Below, piece by piece: positions 13,493 to 21,900 of a stretch of 64,000 bases of DNA; within the stretch, counting starts at the first letter, position 1, and each line of letters opens with the position of its first letter. The stretch comes from Actinomycetota bacterium (GTDB taxonomy: Bacteria > Actinomycetota > Coriobacteriia > Anaerosomatales > JAUXNU01): assembly GCA_030682655.1 (NCBI GenBank), contig JAUXNU010000160.1:1-64000 (forward strand), in the 5' to 3' direction. The notes under the pieces are model-generated. The model had not been told where the DNA came from and ran no database searches. It saw only the letters and a program-made list of their open reading frames with translations. A program made the translations under genes and the position numbers.

Positions 13493-16308
13493 CTAATACG
13501 ACAGCCGCACGACCTGGCCGTCGGTCGACAGGTAGATGTTCGGGAAGTACGTCTGGTCCCACTCGACGTACCAGTCCGGGTCGTCCCAGTCGACGGTGAC
13601 GAAATATGGCTGGTTGCTCACGGGCAGCACGACGTTGTTCACGCCGCTCCACGGGTAGGCGGCCGAGCCGGTAGACACGATCGTTCCACCCGGCGTGCCG
13701 CGGCGGATGGTCCAGGCCATTGCGGTGCCCGGGCCCGGTGGTGAGCCGGTGTCGCTGCTACCCCACACGAGACGGATGGTGCCGGTGCCGCCCGTCATGT
13801 CGAAGCTCACGCTGTGCTGGGACTCGACGTTGCCCGACCAGTCCACGGACCAGAACACGAGCGTGTGAGTCACCGTTCCGCTCGCGGGCTTTGCTATCGA
13901 GATGGACGTGCCCGTCTTGGTCGCTCCGCCGTCGAGGATGTAGTAGGTCGCCTTCACACCGAGCGTGCTCGCATCTGTCGCCGTCAGCGTGATAAGTGCG
14001 TTCGTCCAGTAGGCCGGCTGCGCGTTCGAAGTTGTTGACGGCGGGGTCGTGTCGGCCACGATCGTGTAGTTGGCCGTCTTGTGAATCGTCTCTGTGAGGC
14101 CGTTCTGGTCTACCGACCAGAACTCGAGAGTATGCGCGCCGGGTGCCGTCACGAGGACGCTCGAGCCCGTCGCGGTCGCTCCGCCATCGATCTTGTAGTA
14201 CGTCGTGCCGACGGCGACCTTGCCCGCCTTGGTTATCGAGAACCTGATGTTACCCGCGCCGTCGTAGGACGCGGCCGCGTCAGACGTCGTTACCGGTGGT
14301 GATGCGCTGGCAGGCGTCGCGTGGCAGTTCAGGCAGTCCTGCGGGCGGGGGTCCCATGAAACCGGATGACACTGGTTGCACTGGTTGGCGTCCTCGGCGT
14401 CCCAATGACCGAAGTACGGGCCGTCGTGATACGTCGTGTGGCATCCGCCCTGTTGGCAGCCGCCGGACCACGATCCGGAGAGTGTGTCGTACGGCGTCGG
14501 GTGACACGTCGAGCACTGGTTGCCGTGCACCGGACCGAGCTCGACGACGTGACAGGTGGTGCAGGCGGCGTCGATTCCGACACTGCCGGTGAGATAGTCG
14601 TGGCCGCTGTCGAATGCCTCGACGTAGCCGACGCCCGGTGTTGCGGTGTGCTGGGCGGCCTCGTATCAGTGCGCGACGAATTGTCGGGGTGGCACGTGCC
14701 GCAGTCACTGGTGAGCGTCGGTGCGTCGTGGCATGAGTAGCAGCCATCGGGAGCGGTCGCGTGGATGTCGGTCACGCCGCCGGCGTTGTGGCAGACGGTG
14801 CACGCGGCGTAGGCCGCCGGAACGTCGTGACCGGAGGCTCCCGTTTCCCCGGTGTCGTGATACTGCTGGGGAACCCAGTGGCAGCGCAAACACACGGCGT
14901 CCAGGTTGCCCGGACCGACCGTGACGGTCTCGTCGATCGTGGTCGGGTTCAGCCCGGCCACATCGACCGAGTAGCTGCCGAGCATCTTGTAGTCGCCGGC
15001 CTCGCCGGAGTGCGGGAAGTCGGAGTCCACATACTCGTAGTGAGTGGGGTCCTGGCGGTTCTTGGCGTAGTTGCCGGTGCCGTAGTGACACTGCGAGCAC
15101 GCGTCGCCCGTGGCGATACGCGGCAGATCGTTGCGGTGACAGCTGTAGCACTGGCCGGGTCCGCGGAACGCCCCCACGTACGGGGCCGGATGGGTGCGCT
15201 CGGTGTGGGCTTTGAAGCCGAGCTCGGGGGCCAAGGACGTCGAACCACCGATGTTGAGGTTGTGGCAGTCGGCGCACCAAACGGACAGCGCGGCGGTGTT
15301 GACGGTGTTGGCGTCGCGGCGGGAGCCAAGTTCCTGTCCGGCTGCGGGGCCGATCTGCTGTGCGATCCAGAGGGGCTGGGCGTAGGTGCCGGCGGGGAAG
15401 GCCGGGTCGGTGCTCACGTCCTCGGCAGATGCGGTCTGGCTGTAGTTGACGCCGGCCGTGAGCGTGGTCTCGGGGACAGCGACGACCTGGCCGGGCTCGT
15501 AGCTGTTGTAGGCGTTGGGGGTGCCGGTGGTCGAGCCGGAGGGGAAGAGCTTGAGCAGCTTGTAGCCGCTGCTCCGGGTGGTGGTCGTCTGGCTGGTGAC
15601 AGGGTCGATCGCGTAGGGACGCCAGATCTGCGCCGTGGCGTTGTGGGTCTGGTGACAGTTCATGCAGGTCAGGGCGACCGGGCCGATCTTCTGGTAGCCG
15701 TCGCGACCGGTGCCGAAGGCGCTTTGGCCGTGGTGGCGGGTGAAGCGGTACATCTCGAGCTTCTGGTCGCTGTAGCTGCGAACGTAGATCGTCTCCGTGA
15801 CAGTGTTTCCATCGGCGTCCGTGGTCGTGAGCGTCACGGCCTCGGCCGCCTGGGAGGTGGTCGAGTTCGGAATCTGAGCCTGCGCGCCGATGGTATGGCC
15901 GTTCTCGGTGTAGATGCCGTCGGGGTTGAGGTCGTAGACGACCTTGGATGAGTGCGCGGAACCGATGTGGCAGTAGGAGCAGGCATCGTCCTGGCTGTCG
16001 GCGCGCAGCAGGTGGTAGGCGCCCTCGGCACGGTGGACGGCGTGGCACACCTTGCACTTGTTGGTCGTGGTGTTGTAGCCGCCATGCGGGCTGGCCGAGT
16101 AGGTGGTCTCGCCGCTGTTGTCGAACTCGGCGTAGCCGCCTTCGTACTTGGTGCTCACGTCGTAGAGATCCTGGTACGTCCAGGTGGACGCACCGGTGGC
16201 GGGGTCGATGACGGTGGGGTCGGCAGCGCCTGCGAAAGCCGGGACTGCGATGATGAGGGCCATCGCAATGAGGACAGAGATGACTGCGGCCCGCGTTCTT
16301 TGGGTCAT
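13493..16308 (-). pseudogene. Large exported multihaem c-type cytochrome, interrupted by one frameshift
   Basis: Reading across one missing base gives a protein of about 938 residues. It has a signal peptide (residues 1-28), ten CXXCH motifs up to 14696 (first CKVCH, last CGTCH), then four more (CTTCH, CSTCH, CNQCH, CLNCH) and one CX4CH after the break, so 14-15 haems. The C-terminal third carries two Ig-like/OmpL47-type repeats (T-x-Y-x-x-D-G-G-A-T). The frameshift is near 14666-14668, where the second frame shows TGA just before YEAAQHTATPG. ATG at 16308 has GAGGTG upstream. The protein likely handles extracytoplasmic electron transfer. The break may be real or an assembly error. Confidence 0.85.
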
Positions 16309-16532
16309 GCAGTCACCTCACATGTCCTGCCATGGCGCCCAGCAAAGCGCCGACTATGAAACGTCCTTAACCGGTATACCCGCCAAGGACAGCAAATCGC
16401 GTGCCCAGAGCCTCATCCCAACGGCCGACGCCGAGTCCGTACCGCTCTCACCCCGTTGGGGGATACCGTCGGACCAGGTCAAAGCGGTAGGCTGCGACGC
16501 ACTGGAGGGACATCCCTGGGGAGGGAGATGCC

Positions 16533-16994
16533 ATGGGGCGCATCTCGATGTCCACGTTCGGCTTCGTGCTTACTGTGCTTGGGGTGGTGGCGATTTCCTC
16601 GGCGATTACGCTGGGGACGCTGCACTGCGTCAAGCCCTGGCAGGGCGACATCGCGCGTGCGGAGACAAAAGCGGAGCAGCTTGCATCGACAGGGGGGCCC
16701 GTCGTCCTGCGCTGGGACACGCCCGTACTACACGAGTGGCGCGACAGCGATGGCGAGCTGGTCGGGAGCTACACGACGACGCTGTACGACTACACGGACG
16801 ATGCCGCGCAACTTGCTGAGCTCAAGACGTTCGAGGACGAGATGTCGACGCTCGCTCATTGGCTGGTGACCGATCCGGAGATGCGGGGGCACCTCATCCG
16901 GCACGGCATGACGTCCGGGCAACTCGGCCGCATCGCGGCACGCTTCGAGGCAGAGCCCGAGATGGAGGCGTTCCTCGCCTATCACGCGAAGTAG
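16533..16994 (+). CDS. Small single-pass membrane protein, unknown
   Basis: The 153-residue protein starts at ATG 16533 with GGGAG upstream. Residues 7-30 (STFGFVLTVLGVVAISSAIT) are one membrane segment, followed by an extracytoplasmic or cytoplasmic domain of about 120 residues with WDTPVLHEWRDSDGELVGSY and a helical end (LGRIAARFEAEPEMEAFLAYH). No family recognised. It is divergent from the cytochrome gene and followed by a vapBC module. Confidence 0.65.
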   Translation: MGRISMSTFGFVLTVLGVVAISSAITLGTLHCVKPWQGDIARAETKAEQLASTGGPVVLRWDTPVLHEWRDSDGELVGSYTTTLYDYTDDAAQLAELKTFEDEMSTLAHWLVTDPEMRGHLIRHGMTSGQLGRIAARFEAEPEMEAFLAYHAK

Positions 16995-17001
16995 GCGGGT
17001 G

Positions 17002-17031
17002 TTGCACCGAGGTCATACCCAAAGGTATGAT
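17002..17031 (+). promoter_or_regulatory. vapBC promoter with palindromic GGTATGA operator
   Basis: TTGCAC (17002-17007) and TATGAT (17026-17031) are 18 nt apart. TCATACC-CAAA-GGTATGA (17013-17030) is a perfect inverted repeat lying in the spacer and overlapping the -10 box. Its half-site GGTATGA is the same heptamer found twice in direct orientation upstream of the vapBC pair at 4.2 kb. Confidence 0.6.
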
Positions 17032-17057
17032 ACTGAGTGTGACAAGGAGGCGCCGCC

Positions 17058-17336
17058 ATGGCCAGGTTCACGGTGTTCCTGCCCGATGAACTGCTTGCCC
17101 AGATCGACTCCGTTGCCGAGAGTGCGGATCGGTCCCGTAGCAGTGTGATTCGCGAGGCATCGGCGCACTACCTTGCTCATGCCCGGTCGGCCGAAGCCGA
17201 TGCGCGGCGCAAGTCGGCAGTCGAGGAGTCGCTCGAGCTGTTCGAGGAACTCGCGCAGAAGTCCAGCCTGGATGGCCGTCCGAGCCTTGAGATCCTGCGC
17301 GAGGCCAGAGGTCGACTCGACGAATATCCGCCATGA
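17058..17336 (+). CDS. vapB: VapB-type ribbon-helix-helix antitoxin
   Basis: A 92-residue RHH/CopG protein: FTVFLPDELLAQIDSVAES, RSRSSVIREASAHYL, then a long charged helix (EADARRKSAVEESLELFEELAQKS) for toxin binding. ATG at 17058 has AAGGAGG at 9 nt. The stop overlaps the toxin start (ATGA). It would bind the GGTATGA palindrome just upstream. Confidence 0.88.
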   Translation: MARFTVFLPDELLAQIDSVAESADRSRSSVIREASAHYLAHARSAEADARRKSAVEESLELFEELAQKSSLDGRPSLEILREARGRLDEYPP

Positions 17337-17737
17337 GCGGTCGGTTCGTGGTGCTGGACGCCTCGGTCGGCGTGAAGTGGTTCCGCGACGAGCCGGGGTC
17401 GGATGAGGCGCGCGACCTCTTGCGACAACATGCGGCGGGCACAGTGCGACTCGTCGTGCCGTCCCTCTTCCTGTATGAGGTTCTTGATGTCGCGCGTCGC
17501 CACTTCGGGGTAGACGGGGCGCGCCGTGTCTGGCGCAGCCTGGTCAGCGATGACCTCGTGGTCGCCGGTCCCGACGCTGAGCTTATGGGCCGAACCCTGG
17601 ACGTAGCCGGGGCCCTCGGATGCACTCTGTACGACGCAGCAGCTCCGGCGCTCGCGGAACACCTCGACTGCGAGCTGGTTTCTGCCGATGCGAGAGCGCA
17701 CGCACGTCATCCGGGAGTGAGGTTGTTGGGGGTCTGA
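17333..17737 (+). CDS. vapC: VapC-type PIN-domain toxin
   Basis: The 134-residue PIN ribonuclease has Asp9 in VLDASVGVKWF, Glu in LFLYEVLDVA, and Asp residues in LYDAAAPALAEHLDCELVSADARAH. The N-terminal DASVGVKWFRDEPGSDEAR is nearly the same as in the VapC at 4509, showing the two modules are close relatives. Coupled to vapB by ATGA. Confidence 0.9.
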   Translation: MSGRFVVLDASVGVKWFRDEPGSDEARDLLRQHAAGTVRLVVPSLFLYEVLDVARRHFGVDGARRVWRSLVSDDLVVAGPDAELMGRTLDVAGALGCTLYDAAAPALAEHLDCELVSADARAHARHPGVRLLGV

Positions 17738-17756
17738 GGGCCGCGGACCGTGGCCG

Positions 17757-18179
17757 CTACCCGAGCAACCGCACGTACGCCCCGAGTCCAGCCTCGCCGG
17801 CTGCTGCGGCCAGCTTCTGGTCGCACGTAACGAGCGGGCACTCGCACTCGAGCGCGAGTGCGAGATAGAAGCAGTCGTACGCCGAGTGTCCCAGGCGCAG
17901 TGCGAGCGTCAGTGCTTGGGCGTCGAGATCGCTCGCCGGCACCAGTGACGCGGGCAGGCTCCGCGCTTCGAGGCGCTTGAGATCGGCCTCCTCGGGCGAG
18001 ATGTCTCCTCGGCGGACGCGGGCGGCGAGCGCCGAGACGATCTCGTACGGCAGCAGGTCGGGCGCCCAGACCTCGGTGACGCCGGCGAGCACCGCGTGCG
18101 CCTCGGCGGAACTCACCTCGGGGAGTAGCGTGGCGAAGACCGTGCTCGCGTCCACCACGACGGAGCTTCGCCGGGTCAT
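17757..18179 (-). CDS. vapC: VapC-type PIN-domain toxin (FitB-like)
   Basis: 140 residues with SVVVDASTVFATLL (Asp), LLPYEIVSALAARV (Glu), HSAYDCFYLALALECECPLVTCDQKLA (two Asp). The YDCFYLALA signature is typical of FitB-like VapC proteins. Starts at ATG 18179, overlapping the antitoxin stop by 4 nt. Convergent with the vapC at 17333. Confidence 0.9.
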   Translation of the reverse strand: MTRRSSVVVDASTVFATLLPEVSSAEAHAVLAGVTEVWAPDLLPYEIVSALAARVRRGDISPEEADLKRLEARSLPASLVPASDLDAQALTLALRLGHSAYDCFYLALALECECPLVTCDQKLAAAAGEAGLGAYVRLLG

Positions 18180-18427
18180 GATTCGTCGCGACTCTCGCGT
18201 AGTTCGCGAATCAGATCCGCCGAGGACCCCGGGAGGACACCGCGCTGCGCTTCGATTCGCTCACGTGAGCGCTCGACGCGGTCGAGCCACTCGGCCATCG
18301 TCGGCTTGATGCCGCTCTCAATGATCGACGTGGCCTCGGCCTGCATCGACCGTCCGTTGCGTGCTGCTTGGGCCTTGAGGCGGTCAAGCGCCTCCGCGCT
18401 GAGTCCGCGTATGAGCAGGTCGGGCAT
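18176..18427 (-). CDS. vapB: FitA-like Arc/MetJ antitoxin
   Basis: The 83-residue antitoxin begins MPDLLIRGLSAEALDRLKAQAARNGRSMQAEATSII, the standard FitA-type RHH start. ATG at 18427 is preceded by GGAGG (18434-18438 on the complement), which decides this start over the longer frame opening at 18463. The C-terminal helix (RIEAQRGVLPGSSADLIRELR) matches toxin-binding tails. Stop overlaps the toxin start. Confidence 0.88.
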   Translation of the reverse strand: MPDLLIRGLSAEALDRLKAQAARNGRSMQAEATSIIESGIKPTMAEWLDRVERSRERIEAQRGVLPGSSADLIRELRESRDES

Positions 18428-18526
18428 GCGCTGCCTCCACGAAAGTGCCTTGGTCGCGCCCATGCTCGCTCCTCATGATGGCCGGTGAGTTCACACGGCC
18501 GAGCATCGCATGGTGCGCTTGCCGGG

Positions 18527-18567
18527 ATTGTACTAGGTTCTTACCGAAATGATATCAGAATGATATC
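18527..18567. promoter_or_regulatory. Divergent TA promoter region with ATGATATC direct repeats
   Basis: ATGATATC occurs at 18549-18556 and 18560-18567, 11 bp apart, about one helical turn. A -10-like TACAAT on the minus strand (18527-18532) faces the FitA-like antitoxin gene, while the second repeat contains the ATG of the rightward nucleotidyltransferase gene. The repeats could serve either module. Assignment is tentative. Confidence 0.35.
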
Positions 18568-19165
18568 GGAGGCGCAGCCGCAGCCGCCCATTGTCCCGTC
18601 GGGTAGAAGTAGCCGCTCATCTTCACGAGGCCTCCGGGTGTCCGGAGTCCAGCGCGAGGTCGATCGCCTGGAGACGATGGGTCTCGTGACGTCGGCTGTC
18701 GACGAGGGGGGTCGCCGCCAGCTGAGGCTCGTTGCAGAGCATCCCTTCGCGGACGCTTTGGCAGGGCTGGTCGCGGCCGAAGCGCGGGTAGCCTACGCAC
18801 CGGCTGGCTCCCGGGACTCAGCCGATCTCCCGACGGTCATCGCGGCGAGCCTCCTGAATCCTCGGGTGCGCGGACTCGCATCGGCGATCGTGGAGGCGAG
18901 CCGGGAGTTCGGGGTGACGCGACTCGCGCTGTTCGGCTCCGCGACCGAGAACGATCCCGCCGTAGTGCCGCGGGACCTCGACGTGTCGGTGCGGTTCGAC
19001 CCGCACGATTCCCGGTCGCGCGCGGACCTCTACTTCGGGTTCCGAGCCGCCCTGGAACGCGCAGCCGGGTTGTCGGTCGACGTTTTGGAGATCGACAGCG
19101 TCGACAACCCGTACCTTCTCCGCGAGCTGGCCGCGTCGGAAGTGGTGCTGTATGAAGCCACGTGA
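18560..19165 (+). CDS. HTH-MNT nucleotidyltransferase antitoxin, HTH apparently shortened
   Basis: The product (201 residues from ATG 18560) has a winged-helix remnant VSGVQREVDRLETMGLVTSAVDEGGRRQLRLV and an MNT domain ALFGSATENDPAVVPRDLDVSVRF. The GS-to-DxD spacing is 11 rather than the usual 10 residues. In related proteins the recognition helix is preceded by about 20 further HTH residues; here they are replaced by a Ser/Arg-rich stretch (GRSSRSSSRGLR), suggesting a small deletion or a shifted frame. It overlaps the HEPN toxin gene by 14 nt. It should AMPylate and neutralise the HEPN RNase. Confidence 0.75.
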   Translation: MISEAQPQPPIVPSGRSSRSSSRGLRVSGVQREVDRLETMGLVTSAVDEGGRRQLRLVAEHPFADALAGLVAAEARVAYAPAGSRDSADLPTVIAASLLNPRVRGLASAIVEASREFGVTRLALFGSATENDPAVVPRDLDVSVRFDPHDSRSRADLYFGFRAALERAAGLSVDVLEIDSVDNPYLLRELAASEVVLYEAT

Positions 19166-19499
19166 CGTGCGCGTGCCTCTCTACGACATGCTGCGCGCCG
19201 CCGATGCTATCGCGGAATTCACTGAGGGCCACACCTTCGAACAGTACGCCGAGGACCTCCTGCTGCGCTCCGCCGTAGAGCGCCAGTTCGAGATCCTCGG
19301 CGAGGCGATGGGGAAGGTGCTGCGAATCGAGCCCGATCTAGCGGCTGGGTTCGATGAGGCGCAGGGCGTCATCGACTTCCGCAACGTGATCGCACACGGC
19401 TACGACAAGGTTTCGGACCGCGTGGTGTGGGACGTTGCGACGGGGCGCCTGACGCGCCTGCGGCGTGAGATTGCGGCGCTGCTGCAGGAGCGGGGGTAG
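19152..19499 (+). CDS. hepT: HepT-like HEPN (DUF86) ribonuclease toxin
   Basis: The 115-residue protein has the DUF86 pattern: VPLYDMLRAADAIAEFTEG, LLLRSAVERQFEILGEAMGKV, and FRNVIAHGYDKVSDRVVW, which holds the RX4HXY active site (Arg, His and the Tyr AMPylated by MntA-type antitoxins). All catalytic residues are intact, unlike the other two HEPN proteins in the window. Coupled by overlap to the MNT gene upstream. Confidence 0.9.
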   Translation: MKPRDVRVPLYDMLRAADAIAEFTEGHTFEQYAEDLLLRSAVERQFEILGEAMGKVLRIEPDLAAGFDEAQGVIDFRNVIAHGYDKVSDRVVWDVATGRLTRLRREIAALLQERG

Positions 19500-19589
19500 C
19501 CGACCGGCACGCGGGTGAGTCGTCGGCAAGCTTCCAGACAGGGTTCGGTTGGACGGGTGTGGCATGGTGATGGCGCTGCCTGGCGATAC

Positions 19590-19617
19590 GCCTTACAATA
19601 CGTTCAGTAGGTAAGGC
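19590..19617 (+). promoter_or_regulatory. Operator-like inverted repeat upstream of the AbrB/PIN module
   Basis: GCCTTAC (19590-19596) and GTAAGGC (19611-19617) form perfect 7-bp arms with a 14-bp spacer. A -10-like TACAAT (19594-19599) overlaps the left arm. The -35 is weak. The site is about 35 nt before the antitoxin start and fits autorepression by an AbrB-fold antitoxin. Confidence 0.45.
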
Positions 19618-19650
19618 ATTCGCGGCGTCTTGGAGGCAGGTGGCATTTGA

Positions 19651-19887
19651 ATGATGGTGACCGTGTCTTCGAAGGGACAGCTCGTGTTGCCGGCCGAACT
19701 GCGCAGGAAGTACGGCATCGATGCCGGGTCGCGACTCGTGGTCGTTGATCTTGCGGGCTCGATCCACCTGGTGCCGGTTGCCGATGACCCCCTTGGCGAG
19801 CTGCGTGGCCTGTTGCAGGGAGTCGAGGGGTTCTCCTCGGCGGAGCTGATTGCGGAGCGACGTGACGAATCCGAGCGCGAGGGGTAA
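19651..19887 (+). CDS. vapB: SpoVT/AbrB-fold antitoxin (MazE/VapB type)
   Basis: 78 residues beginning MMVTVSSKGQLVLPAELRRKYGIDAGSRLVVVDLAGSIHLVPV, the swapped-hairpin AbrB fold. The C-terminus (LRGLLQGVEGFSSAELIAERRDES) is the toxin-binding tail. The adjacent ATGs at 19651 and 19654 are alternative starts. The toxin gene follows after 3 nt. Confidence 0.9.
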   Translation: MMVTVSSKGQLVLPAELRRKYGIDAGSRLVVVDLAGSIHLVPVADDPLGELRGLLQGVEGFSSAELIAERRDESEREG

Positions 19888-19890
19888 CGC

Positions 19891-20295
19891 GTGGGCGGGA
19901 GAGTCGTCGTGGATGCGCAGCCCCTCGTCGCGCTCATCGCGGGGGAGCCATGCGCCGGGCGGGTTCAGTCCAGACTTGCCGACGTGGCGGCTTCGGGGGA
20001 TTTGCTCGTGTCGGCAGTCAACTGGTGCGAGGTTGCGTACATGGCACGACGTCGGGCCGGGGAGCACATGGCCGCGCGAGTCGTTGCGATGCTCGAGAGC
20101 GTGCCGATCTCGGTTGTTGCAGTGGACGCGGATATCGCCGGCTTCGCAGCGGCGGTCAAGGCGGCGCACGGGCTCGGTCTGGGAGACGCGTTCGCCGCAG
20201 GATTGGCGATCGCACTCGATGCGCCTCTGCTGACCGGCGACCGCGACTTCCTGCCTCTCAGGGAGAGCGGGCTGCAGGTCGAGTGGCTGGGATAG
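19891..20295 (+). CDS. vapC: VapC-type PIN-domain toxin
   Basis: 134 residues with VVVDAQPLVALIAGEP (Asp), SAVNWCEVAYMARRR (Glu), LGLGDAFAAGLAIALDAPLLTGDRDFLPL (two Asp). GTG start at 19891. The NWCEV and LGLGDAFA segments are typical of the PIN group that partners AbrB antitoxins. It closes the main TA island. Confidence 0.9.
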   Translation: MGGRVVVDAQPLVALIAGEPCAGRVQSRLADVAASGDLLVSAVNWCEVAYMARRRAGEHMAARVVAMLESVPISVVAVDADIAGFAAAVKAAHGLGLGDAFAAGLAIALDAPLLTGDRDFLPLRESGLQVEWLG

Positions 20296-20308
20296 AGCGC
20301 GGGGCAGC

Positions 20309-21682
20309 CTACGCTCCCGGCTCCGTGAGCGCCGATGTCGCCGCGCCGATGATCGCGACGCCCGCAGCCGCGAGGTAGCTCGCACGTACGGCCGCGAAGA
20401 ACGCCGCATGTGGCCCCGGCTCGAGCCCGCCAAGGACGGTCGTGAGGACGGCGCCGGCGAGCCCGACGCCGAGCACCATGCCCACGTTGCGTGCTTCGAC
20501 GAGCACGCCTGAGGCGATGCCGAGGCGCGTGCGCGGCACCGCTCCCATGAGCGCGCTGTTGTTCGGCGAGATGAAGATGCCGGTGCCAAGGCCGACAAGT
20601 GCGAGCGCGGCTGCTACCTGCACGAGCGGAGCGTCTGCGCCGAGCGATGCCATCCACGCCATCGCGCCCGCGAGCACGACCATGCCGGTCACCGCCGGTT
20701 TGCGCGAACCGATTCGGTCCGACAGCGTGCCGGAAATCGGCGCGATCACCGCCATCACGATGGACTGCACGGCAAGCAGCAACCCCGCCCGCTGCGCGGT
20801 GAGACCCCGGCCCTGAATCAGGTAGAACGGCGTGATGAACACGACCGTGTAGACGGTGATGTAGTTGAGGAGCGCCGAAAGCGTCGTTCCCGAGAACGTG
20901 CGGCTCGCGAACAGTGAGAGGTCGAGCATCGGGTGTGCGGAGCGCCGTTCGATGGCGACGAACCCGACGAGCAGTGCCGCGGCGGCGCCGAGCGCGGCAA
21001 GCGTCCTTGGCGAGGCCCATCCCCAGTCGCTGCCGCGGTTGAGCGCGAGCAGGAGCAGCACGAGGCCGACGAGGAACGTCCCGGCACCGGCTACGTCGAA
21101 GCGCTCGCGGACGCCGCGCGACTCGGAAGCCGGGATGAAGCGCCACGACAGCCACATGGCCGCGAGCCCGATCGGGACGTTCACAAGGAAGATCGACGGC
21201 CACTCGAACGCGCCTGCCAGCCAGCCGCCGAGCGGGGGGCCGACCGTGAGTCCCAGGTACGTGAGCGTTGCCTGCAGGCCGAGGACCTTCCCCCGCTGCT
21301 CGGGCGGGTAGCACGCAGTGAGAATCGCGGGCGAGTTGGCGAACAGCATGGCTGCGCCGAAGGCCTGCACTCCTCGGAAGGTCGACAGCAGCGCCACGTC
21401 CCGTGAGACCGCGCACGCCACCGAGCCGCCCACGAAGAACCCGAATCCCCACATGTAGACGGTCTTGTGACCCTTGAGATCGCCGAGGCGACCGAAACCC
21501 AGCAGCGTCCCGCTCACGGTAAGCAGGTAGACCGTCACGACCCACTGGATCTGCGCCACACCCGCGCCGAGCGAGGTGCGCATGACCGGCAGCACTACGT
21601 TCACGATGCTCGAGTCGAGAGCGGACATGAAGGTGCCCGCACCGACCGCGGCGAGCACCAACCAGGAGGTCTTCCGGGACAT
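20309..21682 (-). CDS. DHA2-type MFS multidrug transporter
   Basis: Proton-driven drug export across the cytoplasmic membrane. The 457-residue protein has about 14 hydrophobic segments and the MFS motifs: ALDSSIVNVVLPVM in helix 1 (motif D1 of DHA families), GRLGDLKGHKTVYMWGF (motif A, G-R-x-x-D), and LGLTVGPPLGGWLAGAFEWPSIFLVNVPIG (motif C and the W-x-x-I-F-x-x-N-x-P-I-G DHA2 signature). ATG at 21682 has AGGA upstream. Longer upstream open frame is not supported. Substrate unknown. Confidence 0.9.
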   Translation of the reverse strand: MSRKTSWLVLAAVGAGTFMSALDSSIVNVVLPVMRTSLGAGVAQIQWVVTVYLLTVSGTLLGFGRLGDLKGHKTVYMWGFGFFVGGSVACAVSRDVALLSTFRGVQAFGAAMLFANSPAILTACYPPEQRGKVLGLQATLTYLGLTVGPPLGGWLAGAFEWPSIFLVNVPIGLAAMWLSWRFIPASESRGVRERFDVAGAGTFLVGLVLLLLALNRGSDWGWASPRTLAALGAAAALLVGFVAIERRSAHPMLDLSLFASRTFSGTTLSALLNYITVYTVVFITPFYLIQGRGLTAQRAGLLLAVQSIVMAVIAPISGTLSDRIGSRKPAVTGMVVLAGAMAWMASLGADAPLVQVAAALALVGLGTGIFISPNNSALMGAVPRTRLGIASGVLVEARNVGMVLGVGLAGAVLTTVLGGLEPGPHAAFFAAVRASYLAAAGVAIIGAATSALTEPGA

Positions 21683-21900
21683 CGTCGTGTGATCCTGTCG
21701 TTGGGGGGCGTGAGGTGGGCCGAGTGCTCGCGCCTGCACGTACATGATACGACTCGCGTGGGGGCGTGCACGGGGGGTGAGTCGAGGATATGCTCGCTTT
21801 CTCTGAGAATCATCCTCCTGGCCTCTGTTCGGTGTCGGTGCCTTGTGCCAGAATTCGGTCACAGCTCGAGTTCCGACGCTCTGAGCCTTGAGGGGGGCGC

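Noticed and set aside
14761-15951. A 396-codon plus-strand open frame antisense to the large cytochrome
   Set aside because: It is the complement of codons with strong GC3 bias; composition is low-complexity Gly/Val/Arg and has no ribosome-binding site or recognisable domain, while the minus strand encodes clear CXXCH motifs.
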